Positions 53,071-62,943 of a stretch of 64,000 bases of DNA are shown one piece after another (positions within the stretch are counted from its first letter, which is position 1; every line of letters begins with the position of its first letter). The DNA is from Epithemia pelagica. Lineage: Eukaryota > Bacillariophyta > Bacillariophyceae > Surirellales > Surirellaceae. Below the pieces are notes generated by a model that did no database searches, was not told where the DNA came from, and saw only the letters and a program-made list of their open reading frames with translations. The translations under genes and the position numbers were made by a program. Location: positions 1,054,001 to 1,118,000 of the forward strand of contig OX337230.1 in assembly GCA_946965045.2 (NCBI GenBank), given 5' to 3'.

Positions 53071-53773
53071 GGAGAGAACAGGTAGGAGAAGCTACTTCCT
53101 AGGGACTTTGTTGTACTACCGCACTCACAAGAGAAACACTACAGCTGCCATATGCTAGTCAGTACATTCTAGCTCATCAACACCTTAGTTTCATTTCTGG
53201 CGTTCATGTCGGTAATGCTTTATCGATCACCTCGAGATTTGACGGAGAGTGCGCAAACAATTGTGTAGGAGTAGACACAAACCCACTACACACCTCTCTT
53301 GTCTCTTGGATACAGGAGTTGCTTGCTTGTGGGAACGATGCAGCCACATAATAGGAACGGAGAGCGTCGCCGCGCGGACGGCACGAGCCTCCCATCGTCC
53401 ACTATAGCCCTTAGCTAAAAAACACGTGAATTCCTAATGCCGTTGTCTCATAATTCGTGGTGAACAAGAATAATATTAACCCCCATTTGAAGTAATTTGG
53501 AGAGCCGTTGGCGGGAGGCTGGGGTCATCCACAAGACTGATTGGTCGGCGCGCTCACCTCGATTGGAGGGTGCCATCTTTTGGGGTGGTTGAAAATCGTT
53601 TTGCAAACTATTGCTTCGTTGTAGTACTTGGACACAAAAGAAGCAGGCAAGAGCAAAAGACTCTTTGGGCTTTGGGTACCTGACGATTGGTGCATCCAAA
53701 CAATACGCCACCAAAGTTAAACTACCGGTCTTTCAAATCAAAAGGAGGCGTTGTCAAACGGATTGACGACAAG
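53071..53773. other. Intergenic, no supported gene
   Basis: Probably the 3' untranslated region of the bisphosphatase gene and the promoter of the next gene. A reverse TACTCCTA motif lies at 53266-53273. The next gene's frame is open back to a TTG at 53687, without an ATG. Confidence 0.45.
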
Positions 53774-55567
53774 ATGAATCCAGCAACTGCCGACCCAGCA
53801 CTCGAAGCGAGTGGAAGGACATTCCAGACCATGAACAGTACTACTACAACAAAACCTCAATCGCCGCCACCCCATCAATTGCTCCATTTCTTGTCCTTGG
53901 ATGATGAAGAAGATGGACAGTTGCACATGGGAAAATCGTTCCAATCGCCATGCCACTGGCCATTGCAAAATGATAAGAATGGCCAACCTCTGGACGACGA
54001 GGGGCAACCGTTCTTGAAAAAAGACATTGCAGTGGCAAGTCCAGCCCCAACACCCACCACGGTCGAGGAAAGCAGTTTCTCCATCCAATCTCCGCCGTCC
54101 ATGACAAGCCCTCTTATCTCAATGAACCAGAGGGACCCATCCAAGGGCACGGTCGTAATGGTACCGTCTGCTCCCCTTTCGCCCTGTTCCACCTTGTCAG
54201 TTTCGGTGGGCACCACAACCACATTGGAGGAGGGCGGACCGACGACACGGACGTCCTGTCCGTTTGATGAAGAGCAGGAAGAAGACGATGAAGGACGACT
54301 GATAATACGTGACTGCACGACGTCTCCCAACAAGGCGCCACTGTCGCCCAGTGGCGAGCAATCTCGTGGATCCTCATTGCCCTCCTGTTGTTCTCCGCAT
54401 GGAGGAGGAGCCAACTGCAGTCATTACGAAACCTCGAGGGAGGAACTGAAACTGGATGGCACTACTACTCGAAACGCTGCCGCCTCTCCCTCTTTTCCTC
54501 TCAGTCCCATTCTCATGAGCAGTGCCAGTCAAGGCGCAGAGGAAGAACAAGACGACCAACCACTGGATGGACAGCCGGCACCTCAAGATTGCAAACGAAA
54601 CTTGCACTTTGATCCTCCCTCCAGTCCATCCCTCGTCGTACCTCCGTCCTCGTTCAAAACGCTCCTGGTCCCACCCACTGGCAAACGAGAAGACGGCGGC
54701 CACAATATAAAGCCGTCGGCATTGCTTCGGGCCATTCATCGGCGTCGACAAGAACTTGCCAACGCCATGAAGAGTAAATCAGAAGACGACGAGACCAACG
54801 ATTGTGTCCGTGAACTGGCTGTGGCACGTATCAAGTCCGTCTTGGATACCAGTGTCGTCACGCCCGAACAACAGAGGAATGACGAAAGATCCAACCAAGT
54901 CCATCCAGTGGGAGCTTCCATATTATACAATACGATTGATTCCACCTTGACACTCAGTCAAACATACGAGGACTTGAGCAGTGAGGAGGAGGAAGAAGAA
55001 GAAGAAATTGAGGAAGCTGTCACCTTCCAAGACGATGATGTATCGTCCGCCTTTGTCACGGTGGATGAAGCCTTGCCCTTGACTCTCTTTTGCAGTGCCG
55101 ACAATGACCATGTCGATCTGGCCAAGGATACACTAATAGCTCGGAAGGAGGATCCGCTCATACGTCTCGAGGCTGGTACCAAGGAGGACGAGTCAACCGG
55201 TTCCAGAAGACAACTTGTGCCTCGAACCGTCGACGTGGTGCTGCGCCCTTCCTTGGAACAGTCTGTCGAATGCGCTGTTGCCACAATGTCCATGTCGTGT
55301 CTGGACGAGACAGCCATAGCCACTTCTCCGACCAAAACACTTGTCGAGAAAAAGACAACACCCTCCAACATTGCCAAACGCGACAATGAGGACGAAGAGG
55401 ATGACGACATGTGGAATTTTGCATTGAAAACGTTGAATTGCGAGATTACAAATCTTGATTGCGGAGGATTCCTATTTCCTCAACCATCCTTGTGGTCCTG
55501 GCAGACGGCGGTACTGCCGTCTCCCACGAAACCAGACAATCAGGACAATAGCAAGACCATAGATTAA
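53774..55567 (+). CDS. Hypothetical disordered protein, 597 aa
   Basis: Start at the ATG of 53774 (aagATGaat, MNPATADPALE), the first ATG in an open frame beginning at 53687. The product is rich in Ser, Pro, Thr, Glu and Asp over its whole length, with acidic runs (SSEEEEEEEEIEEAV). A short helical segment LLRAIHRRRQELANAMKSKS and a following LAVARIKSVLD are the most ordered parts; DMWNFALKTLNCEITNLDCG near the C-terminus is the other. Motif IRLEAG and VVLRPSLEQS recall short motifs of the giant protein, but this may be compositional. No domain was recognised. The TACTCCTAG motif follows 7 bp after the stop codon. Confidence 0.75.
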   Translation: MNPATADPALEASGRTFQTMNSTTTTKPQSPPPHQLLHFLSLDDEEDGQLHMGKSFQSPCHWPLQNDKNGQPLDDEGQPFLKKDIAVASPAPTPTTVEESSFSIQSPPSMTSPLISMNQRDPSKGTVVMVPSAPLSPCSTLSVSVGTTTTLEEGGPTTRTSCPFDEEQEEDDEGRLIIRDCTTSPNKAPLSPSGEQSRGSSLPSCCSPHGGGANCSHYETSREELKLDGTTTRNAAASPSFPLSPILMSSASQGAEEEQDDQPLDGQPAPQDCKRNLHFDPPSSPSLVVPPSSFKTLLVPPTGKREDGGHNIKPSALLRAIHRRRQELANAMKSKSEDDETNDCVRELAVARIKSVLDTSVVTPEQQRNDERSNQVHPVGASILYNTIDSTLTLSQTYEDLSSEEEEEEEEIEEAVTFQDDDVSSAFVTVDEALPLTLFCSADNDHVDLAKDTLIARKEDPLIRLEAGTKEDESTGSRRQLVPRTVDVVLRPSLEQSVECAVATMSMSCLDETAIATSPTKTLVEKKTTPSNIAKRDNEDEEDDDMWNFALKTLNCEITNLDCGGFLFPQPSLWSWQTAVLPSPTKPDNQDNSKTID

Positions 55568-56023
55568 CTACTGTACTCCTAGAAATTGTCTCAATTGCCG
55601 TTCTATGCATCCAACTCGATAAGGTAGATCAACAGGAAAGCTCAGATTGCACAGTAGCTTTAGGCAATTCTCGATGCGTCGAGATTCACCCTCTCGCCCG
55701 GCGCCGTACGTTTCTCGTTCGTATGTGCTTTCCTCGTTCCATGCTAAAGAATACACGAGCCAGATCGGGCTGATGTCTCCGTGACCATCCTCTTCTAAGT
55801 AATAAATAGGAAATCGATATACGCCGGCGAAATATACTTAATCAAGCAAGACCAAAATATAGTGCGTTGTGTAACGATTGGTCACGCCAGAGATGGCACG
55901 AACGACAAGGCCATCACAAAGTTTGAATTGCAGATAGCGACAACAACAAGGCAACAGTGAACAATCAAGAACCGCAGCAATCATCTTGCACAAGGGGATC
56001 AAAAGAAGGATTTGCATTCAATC
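55568..56023. other. Intergenic, no supported gene
   Basis: Contains TACTCCTAG at 55574-55582 and the probable promoter and leader of the next gene. No TATA box or RNA gene was recognised. Confidence 0.45.
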
Positions 56024-58912
56024 ATGGCACCGTCAAGAAAGAAGCACGAGAAATCAATCATGTTTAAAGAAGCCTTGTGGCCGTCCAAATCCATGTGGAG
56101 ACGTTTGCCGCCCACCCCGGAACAAGAGAAACAGCAACCGGCAAGAGCCAAAGATTCACAAAAACTCAAACAAAAGCAATCCGCCCTACCAACAGAAACC
56201 GCACAACAAAAACACAAACAAAAAGAACCTACAGAGCGGTCAGATAAAGAACAAGAACATATGCCAGGAATTGAAGCAACAAAAACCAATGAAGCATCAC
56301 ATCCAAAAGGAGAGAACAATGAACATGAACCATTGAAGCCACATCACCAACAAAAAGAGGAAGATCACATTAGCCCCGGAGAAAGTGTTCATAATACAAC
56401 TTTGACGGCTGAAGAAGACGTTCCCATCGTGTCAGAGCCTCCTAATAAGGATCCCCCTGAAGCTATGCCAGAAAATGAAACAGAAAGCGTGGCTCATAGC
56501 GACCTGGAACAAGAGCAAACCACTGAATCAATACCACCCAGTGGCCAACCCCAAAAGGACCCACCGACGAATGAACATGACGGCATCCAAGCAGATCTCG
56601 AAACCAGTTCTGTTACAACCTCTTCCGCAGAAACAGAAAAGGTACAAAACAAGAAAGCAATTTCCAGTAACGAGACAAAATCCTCAACTGAAAATCTGGA
56701 CAAGTCTCGTTTACTTGTTGTTGTAGACGCAAAGAAAGAAGATCCTTCAGGAACCAGCTCCATGGACACGGTCGCTTCAGCGGACGACGTAGAACCCGCC
56801 ATGGATACAAAACCAAGAATCCTTCCGGATCCACAGGAACGTGGTATAATGAGACTACTTTTGGTCAGCCCACCAAAACCAAAACGTCATCTACAATTGC
56901 AGCATCATGAAAGTGGTTCAAATCCAGGGATGACCCCATCTTGTGATCAGCCAGTTCACACGGCAGCACTTTTGAAGCCAGATGACGTTGAAGAGAACGA
57001 GAACATCCAAAACAGCTTGGCATCGCCATTTCGTCGACCGTCGCCCAGTGCACTGTTAGGTACGTCAAGTGAACACGAGACAGAGGAGATAGAAAGGAAG
57101 ACACTAAAGGCCAATGACGAGACAGTACTGAGCAAGCCTACTACATCCACTCGAGTGGTTGGGATAGACCCTCCGGACACGGAGCAAGAGACTGAAATTG
57201 AGTCCCCCATGCGGAAAGCAGACGATTCACCACAAAACGGTCCGTCAAGGGAAGATTGCGAACCTTGTTCCACAAAAGAACGAGATGTACCCACTGTCCA
57301 AATTCCTGAGCATCCATCTTCGCCTAAGCCATTGGGCAAAGCGTTGGGGGTCGACCCACCTGAAGAGGATGAAGCATTGGCCACGGACGATTCTCCAGCC
57401 GAACCTGAACATGAAATGAAGTCAACCGAAACACCATTTTTAGTGAGAAGATTAAAGGCATCGAAGTCGCCTTGTTCAAAAGAGCAAGCGCCAGATCAAA
57501 CCGATATTACTTTGAGCGCTGGTGACTGCTTGGATCAAAACCAACGATGTCACAGAGATCCCGACCAAGTCATTGCGGGTGTGGTGGTATCGGGAAACGA
57601 GAATAGTGCAACCGACCAATCGATTTCACAAGCCCCGTCAACGGGTAATGATGTGTCACCACAGCACCAAGAAGGTTCTATTGAACTGATTTCCCCTCCC
57701 AAACCTGCGAGGATGCTAGAACCGACTGGAGAAATGCATATAATGAAAACTAGTATTCCAAGTGAAAAGGCCGAAACAGAGCACTATGGAGAAATGAATG
57801 ATTCCAGCATGGAACGAGTGTTTGGACCGTACTTTCATAACATGAACAGTCAACAGATAGAGGTCGAACAACAGCAGGATGATCAGGATCGTCAACAAGA
57901 GGCTGAAAATGAGGTTCAGGGAATATCACCTCCCTGTTTTGTTCTTTCGAGCAGCGATGGAAGTTTCAACGAAATTTCCATTCGGTTGCTGGAACCCTCT
58001 GGAATCCTCAACACCACCCAAAACAACGACGCCTCGTTTTGCTCATCTCCAATTGATGTCTCGATGGCGACGCTAGTTTCTGCGGCAGGATCCAGACATC
58101 CTATCAACAATAGTCTCGAGGAAAACCCCGAAAACCACAACGAACTGGAAGATTCTAAGCTATCGAACCGAGTCACGGACTCAGCTGTCCCATCCGAAAG
58201 TCCTGGTGACAATGCAGAAGAAATTGTTTCTTCAGAGTCCAGCAAAGTTATCCACAAGTCCAATGAGCAATCCTCTCTCCCTGGATCCAACCGGAAAGCA
58301 GTTTCGACTGTTGCAATTCAATACAAGCCATCCAACCTAAAAGAATCGATGACAAATAGGATGGAAGCACTAGTAGAGGGGGAAGCCCAGCAACTTGGTG
58401 TCGTTGAGACATCGTCGCGGAGTCAGCAAGCAATTGATAAGAGAAAAGGTGTGAGATTTGATTTGCCATCCCCTGTTCGAGTCCAAGAAGAGACGGAGGC
58501 GATCGAGGTAGGGTGGTCTTCGCAGCCAAATATGACGAGTGACCCCAACAGCGATACAGCTATTATTTCCTGTCATGGCGAACATCGAGCGGTTATCCTT
58601 TCGCAACCAATTCCCCTGCGACGAAATATAACTCCTGACTACAACCACAACACAAGTAGCAGCTTTGCGGTGACCTCATCTACAGTCTCGGAAAGTCCCT
58701 TGTCGACCAAAGTCTTTCTCCCAGATTTTCCTTCCGCCTTTGTTGATCACGACTCGGATGAGGGGGATATGTCCGCCTTTATTAGTGTCCAGGATATTGA
58801 AGATCAAACAAGTTTTAGCTTGGCCACCTTTGTTTCGTGGGACTACATGGACGATGAACATACGAAGACTGGACAACAGAAGCAGCAAGTCTCTACCAAG
58901 GTCGCAGTGTGA
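56024..58912 (+). CDS. Hypothetical disordered Pro-motif protein, 962 aa
   Basis: Start at the ATG of 56024 (atcATGgca, MAPSRKKHEK). The first 40 residues look conserved in type (basic, then MFKEALWPSKSMWRRLPPTP). The rest is Glu/Ser/Pro-rich and low in hydrophobics. Short recurring motifs appear: LLVSPPKPKRHLQ and LISPPKPARMLEPTGE, with IRLLEPSGILN; and PLGKALGVDPPEED with VVGIDPPDTEQ. A basic segment KGVRFDLPSPVRVQEE lies near residue 815. The C-terminus (FISVQDIEDQTSFSLATFVSW) is more ordered. Proline-centred motifs could be phosphorylation or SH3/EVH-type ligands; nothing here proves a function. Confidence 0.75.
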   Translation: MAPSRKKHEKSIMFKEALWPSKSMWRRLPPTPEQEKQQPARAKDSQKLKQKQSALPTETAQQKHKQKEPTERSDKEQEHMPGIEATKTNEASHPKGENNEHEPLKPHHQQKEEDHISPGESVHNTTLTAEEDVPIVSEPPNKDPPEAMPENETESVAHSDLEQEQTTESIPPSGQPQKDPPTNEHDGIQADLETSSVTTSSAETEKVQNKKAISSNETKSSTENLDKSRLLVVVDAKKEDPSGTSSMDTVASADDVEPAMDTKPRILPDPQERGIMRLLLVSPPKPKRHLQLQHHESGSNPGMTPSCDQPVHTAALLKPDDVEENENIQNSLASPFRRPSPSALLGTSSEHETEEIERKTLKANDETVLSKPTTSTRVVGIDPPDTEQETEIESPMRKADDSPQNGPSREDCEPCSTKERDVPTVQIPEHPSSPKPLGKALGVDPPEEDEALATDDSPAEPEHEMKSTETPFLVRRLKASKSPCSKEQAPDQTDITLSAGDCLDQNQRCHRDPDQVIAGVVVSGNENSATDQSISQAPSTGNDVSPQHQEGSIELISPPKPARMLEPTGEMHIMKTSIPSEKAETEHYGEMNDSSMERVFGPYFHNMNSQQIEVEQQQDDQDRQQEAENEVQGISPPCFVLSSSDGSFNEISIRLLEPSGILNTTQNNDASFCSSPIDVSMATLVSAAGSRHPINNSLEENPENHNELEDSKLSNRVTDSAVPSESPGDNAEEIVSSESSKVIHKSNEQSSLPGSNRKAVSTVAIQYKPSNLKESMTNRMEALVEGEAQQLGVVETSSRSQQAIDKRKGVRFDLPSPVRVQEETEAIEVGWSSQPNMTSDPNSDTAIISCHGEHRAVILSQPIPLRRNITPDYNHNTSSSFAVTSSTVSESPLSTKVFLPDFPSAFVDHDSDEGDMSAFISVQDIEDQTSFSLATFVSWDYMDDEHTKTGQQKQQVSTKVAV

Positions 58913-59152
58913 TCTCGTTGTTCTACCATGCCAATACATGAGAGGTCAAGCACGCTTATCCAAATCAAGGAAAACTGTGAGTTCATCCGGAACTATACGA
59001 ACGTAGAACTTTATCTGGTGACTTCTTTTTAGTAATGGCGTAACCTGTACTACTATAATATTCTACAAAAGCATGCTGGTATCATAATGCTCGAACACTT
59101 GACTAACGCACGATGTATGTATTATCCCCAATTTGTATGCAAACAGACCTGA
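58913..59152. other. Short spacer between convergent genes
   Basis: The gene to the left and the gene to the right point toward each other. The spacer probably holds both 3' untranslated regions; no terminator signal was recognised. Confidence 0.4.
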
Positions 59153-60857
59153 TCAGTAAGGGGATGGTGACTCAGGATTGCTTGTGCATGTTTCGTTCAC
59201 GGGTTCTTCATTCTGTGTTGATGAAGACGAATCCTGGGAAACAGTCCTGTTGTTCGACATCTCCGAGCGAGCAGTTGTCGGAGAACCACCAATCAACATG
59301 TTTGGTGGTGGGCGTTGGTGTGCCTCAGGAAGGAGCGTTCCCTGTTCAGTACCCAACACATTGTTTCGTAGAATCGTTTGCAATAACGTGGAAGGATCGT
59401 TGCCAGGGGGCGATAAGGAAGAAGATAGTTTGGTGCTATGGCTTTGCAAAATGTGAGAGAGCAACAATTGGTGTTCTTGAAGTTGTTGACTGCGTTTGTA
59501 CAGTTCTCGTTGGAGGATCCAGACCAAGTCTTCTGAAGAAGCAACGCTAACTGGAGCTCTTGCATCTTCGGGTGCCGGTTGTGGAGGCGCTAACTGCACG
59601 AGTAGAGCTGGCGATGATACGGGTGCTGGTATAGTGTTGGGTTGGTACGGCAGAGAAACCCTCGGCTGGGTGATAGTATACGCATGTGACGTTGTTGGAA
59701 CAGCGTGGAGTACCTGTCGTTGAGGGCAAGGTGGAACATGATAGTCTCCCATAGAAGTTGGATTGCTAGCAGCAACAGCACCAACACTGTTGCTAACAGT
59801 CGGAGGTGGGGGACCAGGGCTAGGAGACCGAACAGATTCACAATTTTTAGGATGTCCTCGAAAGGAATCTTGGGGTTCTGAAACAGAAGAAAGGATCATC
59901 GTCCGTCCTCTTTTCTGTGATCTGGCCTCTGAATCTTTGCGGTGATTGCAAGAAAAGGCTTGCTCGTAATGACGAGGAGGAGGAGGAGGTCCTCGCGCGG
60001 ACGAGGCGTATTGGCGCGGTTTGTCCCTAACTACTGCCACTGGTCCTTGTTGAGAATCTCGTAGATGAACAGGAAGTCTATTCGTCGCGGTTGGATCGAA
60101 TTGACTTTTCCGAAAGAAAACTCCGCCCTTCTCCTTGTCGCCATCGACCATGCCCATTTCCGTCGCAGAATCATAGTAGTATTGGGCGGTGGAAGAAGAA
60201 CACCCAGCAGGAACTTGTGAAAGTAGCTCTTCGTTGGCGTTGCGTTTTCTTTTCTTTTTCTTCTTTTCTTTTGTGCTATCCGAAGATTTTTTGTGTTCTT
60301 CAACGGTTCTTTCATAATCTTGACGAGCAGTTCCTTGGAGTCCCGGGCAGGCCATGAAATGGTCAATCTTCATGTCGGAAACGGAGTGATAAATTCGTCC
60401 AACAGATGTGGGGTAACATACTGCTCGCTTCACTCGTTTATGAGGAGGAAAGTGACGACAATGGATGCATCGAAGACCAACCTGCCCCTCACGAATACGA
60501 TTCTTGCGCCCCGGCGCTGGTTCGTTGATATCTTCTTTGGTCGCTTTAAAGACCTCTACTTGTCTTCGTATGCAAACATGCATCGAGTTCAAAACGGTAG
60601 TGTCCATAGGACGAGCCAGTAACAGTGTAAAACCTGATCCTTTCTTGCTATTCTTTGATGACTTTTTCTTGCTAATGGACGCAACAGGATCTCCTCCGTC
60701 CTTCTTGACGACAGGGACACTCGAAGCATGAGGAACATTTTCTGACCAAACGATAGTTGAGAAAATAAATTTCAAATGAGAAAAAGATTCTATTGCAAAA
60801 CGAATGCATATTGACACCGTGAACTGGAGCGTTCATATCCCAAGGTAAAGGTGGCAT
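59153..60857 (-). CDS. Cys/His-domain protein of a diatom-type family, 542 aa
   Basis: Two exons: 60857-60818 and 60741-59153, joined in phase to give MPPLPWDMNAPVHENVPH. The donor GTGTCA is weak but the acceptor TTTGGTCAG is good; the frame has no other ATG upstream. After a Lys/Ser-rich stretch comes an ordered block of about 100 residues: LNSMHVCIRRQVEVFKAT, APGRKNRIREGQVGLRC, IHC, RVKRAVCYP, VGRIYHSVSDMKIDHF and MACPGL. The spacing of its Cys and His residues suggests zinc binding. I recall similar blocks in diatom proteins of unknown function. The second half is low-complexity Pro/Gln/Ser. It could be a DNA- or RNA-binding regulator; inference. Confidence 0.7.
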
Positions 60858-62319
60858 TACGCAAGGTTACTCCCTCCAGCTTCGCTTACCTTGTGTTCCT
60901 TTTCTTTGCCGGTCTCCATATACGATGGTCTCCGTCACCATGTTGAAAGCGTATGGATGATTGAGTCTTCTTTATGACAAGAGTCGCTGAATGGATTTGA
61001 TCTTTTTCTTGCCGCTGCTCCGGAATCCCGAACTTTGACGGCCCAAACAATGGAAGGCCCCCGACAAAATTGAGTTTGGAGATTCATCAAGCGAATCCGA
61101 AGATGCGGCTTGTTCACTTATTACGACACAGTGAGGACTTCCAATTTTCTTCCGCAGCTGTGATCTGTGTACTCTGTGTGCTGAAGAACGACTGATTAGT
61201 AAGTGAGTAAAGCGTAAAGCTCGTAGGCGTCCCGGGTCCCGGGATTAGTCAGAGACTTTTTTCGGGTTCGCTTGAGTTTTGAGAGAGTGGAGACAACTCC
61301 AAGTCCCGAGTACCTACTCAGTGCCAGTCTAGTTTCTTGTTAGCTATTGTCTATTCAGTCTTAGCCTACCTAGCTAGTAGTTCTTCATCTACTCCTATGT
61401 CGCAAGAGGCATGATGTGTGTTGTGTTTGTATTGTAGTGTGTAGTGTGTAGGTGCAGTAGGTGGCGTATTGGTTGGTCTGGAGCGCTGTGAACGGTGCTG
61501 GGTGATCGACAGACGACGAACTACACCTTAGAATTACGCTACACATCCGATCAACGTACTCCTATGAGCAATCATACAACGGACGGAGAGTGGAGAGTGT
61601 TAGAGCGACCGCTTACAAAAGATTTCCCATTCTTATTTCTCTCTATTCTCTACTCTTCACAGTATTGTCACTTGCTCCTATCACAGTTATCTCTTTGGTA
61701 TTGTACAAGGTTCGTGGTGGTGTTTCTCTAGTCTCTAGCTAGAGGCTAGAGAGAGTAGAGAGTAGCGAGTAGAGAGTAGATTGGGGGCTTATTCTCCAAA
61801 ACAGATGTTCGGCCATCACAAACACATATAATATTATTATCGCATCATCATTATTCATCGCATCCATCATCCGTTGTGTCAAAATTGAGAAAAGTGCGTA
61901 ATGCGGTTTCTGCTTTCTAATTTCGCCACCTCTACCTAGTAGACTCTCTCTCTACTAGCTAGAGGACCTCAGAAAGCTCTCTCTATCATCTCCTCTCATA
62001 CTACTCCTACTAGAGACTAGTAGAGGTAGCTCTCTAGAGAAATAAGTGGTAGGAGTAGGAGTATGCTAATGCTAGAGAGGAGAAGGAGTTCTGAATGATA
62101 GCAGTCCATAGTCCATACTATTTTCTCCTTATTGGCAGTCAATACTCAATACTCAATGCTCAAGTCTTCTGATTTCTGATACATTCTATTTCAACGCTCC
62201 GCCTCCGCCGTGTATTACACGTCTACCTACTACCTACAATAGTGTTAGGAGTGTTGACGTTGACAGGTTGAGCATTGAGCATCAGGGTGTGGAAGTTAGA
62301 AAACTGGCTTAATAATTTA
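60858..62319. other. Intergenic, repeat-rich, no supported gene
   Basis: A palindrome-rich purine/pyrimidine stretch at 61725-62065 is made of ctctag, tagaga and tactcctac words (for example ctctagtctctagctagagg). TACTCCTA motifs lie at 61390-61397, 61557-61564 and 62002-62009, with reverse copies near 62049-62064. TGTTAGGAGTGTTGACG at 62243 resembles a copia LTR start, but no matching end or primer site was found. Confidence 0.5.
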
Positions 62320-62680
62320 ACTTTTAGACTTGAAGTCTATTAGAGAAACTAGTACAATTTGACTTCCTTCACCGTAATCTCAGTAACATTTACTGCAATT
62401 TAACTTCAACTAATCAATTCATAAGAACCACCTTACTGATTAGACTTTTAACTAATAATCTCAACACCGACACTTGCAATTTGACTTTATGTTGGGGCTA
62501 AGTTCTTATTTCTACTAAATTTGACTTAGACGAACTTACTCATTTATAAGTCTTACTAACAAAGTCACAACTTGACTTTGGAAGTCAAATCGGAGAACCT
62601 GTGCTTGTAACTTAACTTCATTCTCTCTCAGCCCATACTGACTTGACTTCAAGTTATAACTTCCACGATCAAAGTCCAAC
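62320..62680. repeat. Degenerate array of caatttgactt-like words
   Basis: Within about 350 bp the word (a)a(c/t)tt(g/a)actt(c/t) occurs more than ten times on the plus strand (for example near 62358, 62397, 62478, 62518, 62570, 62609, 62642), with some reverse copies (gaagtcaa near 62581). Spacing is irregular, at about 30-50 bp. No ORF crosses it. It may be regulatory sequence in front of the ORF at 62944. Confidence 0.6.
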
Positions 62681-62943
62681 TTTACCATGTGTTTTGCGGC
62701 ACTCCCCACACCAAGCCAGACTAGTAATCAACCCTTTATTAGTTGTCTTATGATGGAATATGCACTCGAAGGAGTACACTGCGATTGCTGCCTTCTTCTC
62801 TCACTGAGGTGCGCTTAACAACAGTGTCTCTCATCGCAAACAAACACAACAGGCAACAAACAACAGGCAACGTCTCATACTTTCATATCTCCCAACTCCT
62901 AAGTCCTAAGTTCTATATACTTTACCCATCAATCCAAATCTGA

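Noticed and set aside
60742-60817. In-frame extension of the Cys/His-domain gene starting with GTG at 60817
   Set aside because: The GTG is better read as an intron donor; splicing from an upstream ATG exon restores the frame with a good acceptor.
62243-62943. A complete LTR upstream of the partial right-edge ORF
   Set aside because: Only a TGTTAGGAGT-like start is seen; there is no matching inverted end, primer site or second copy in the window.
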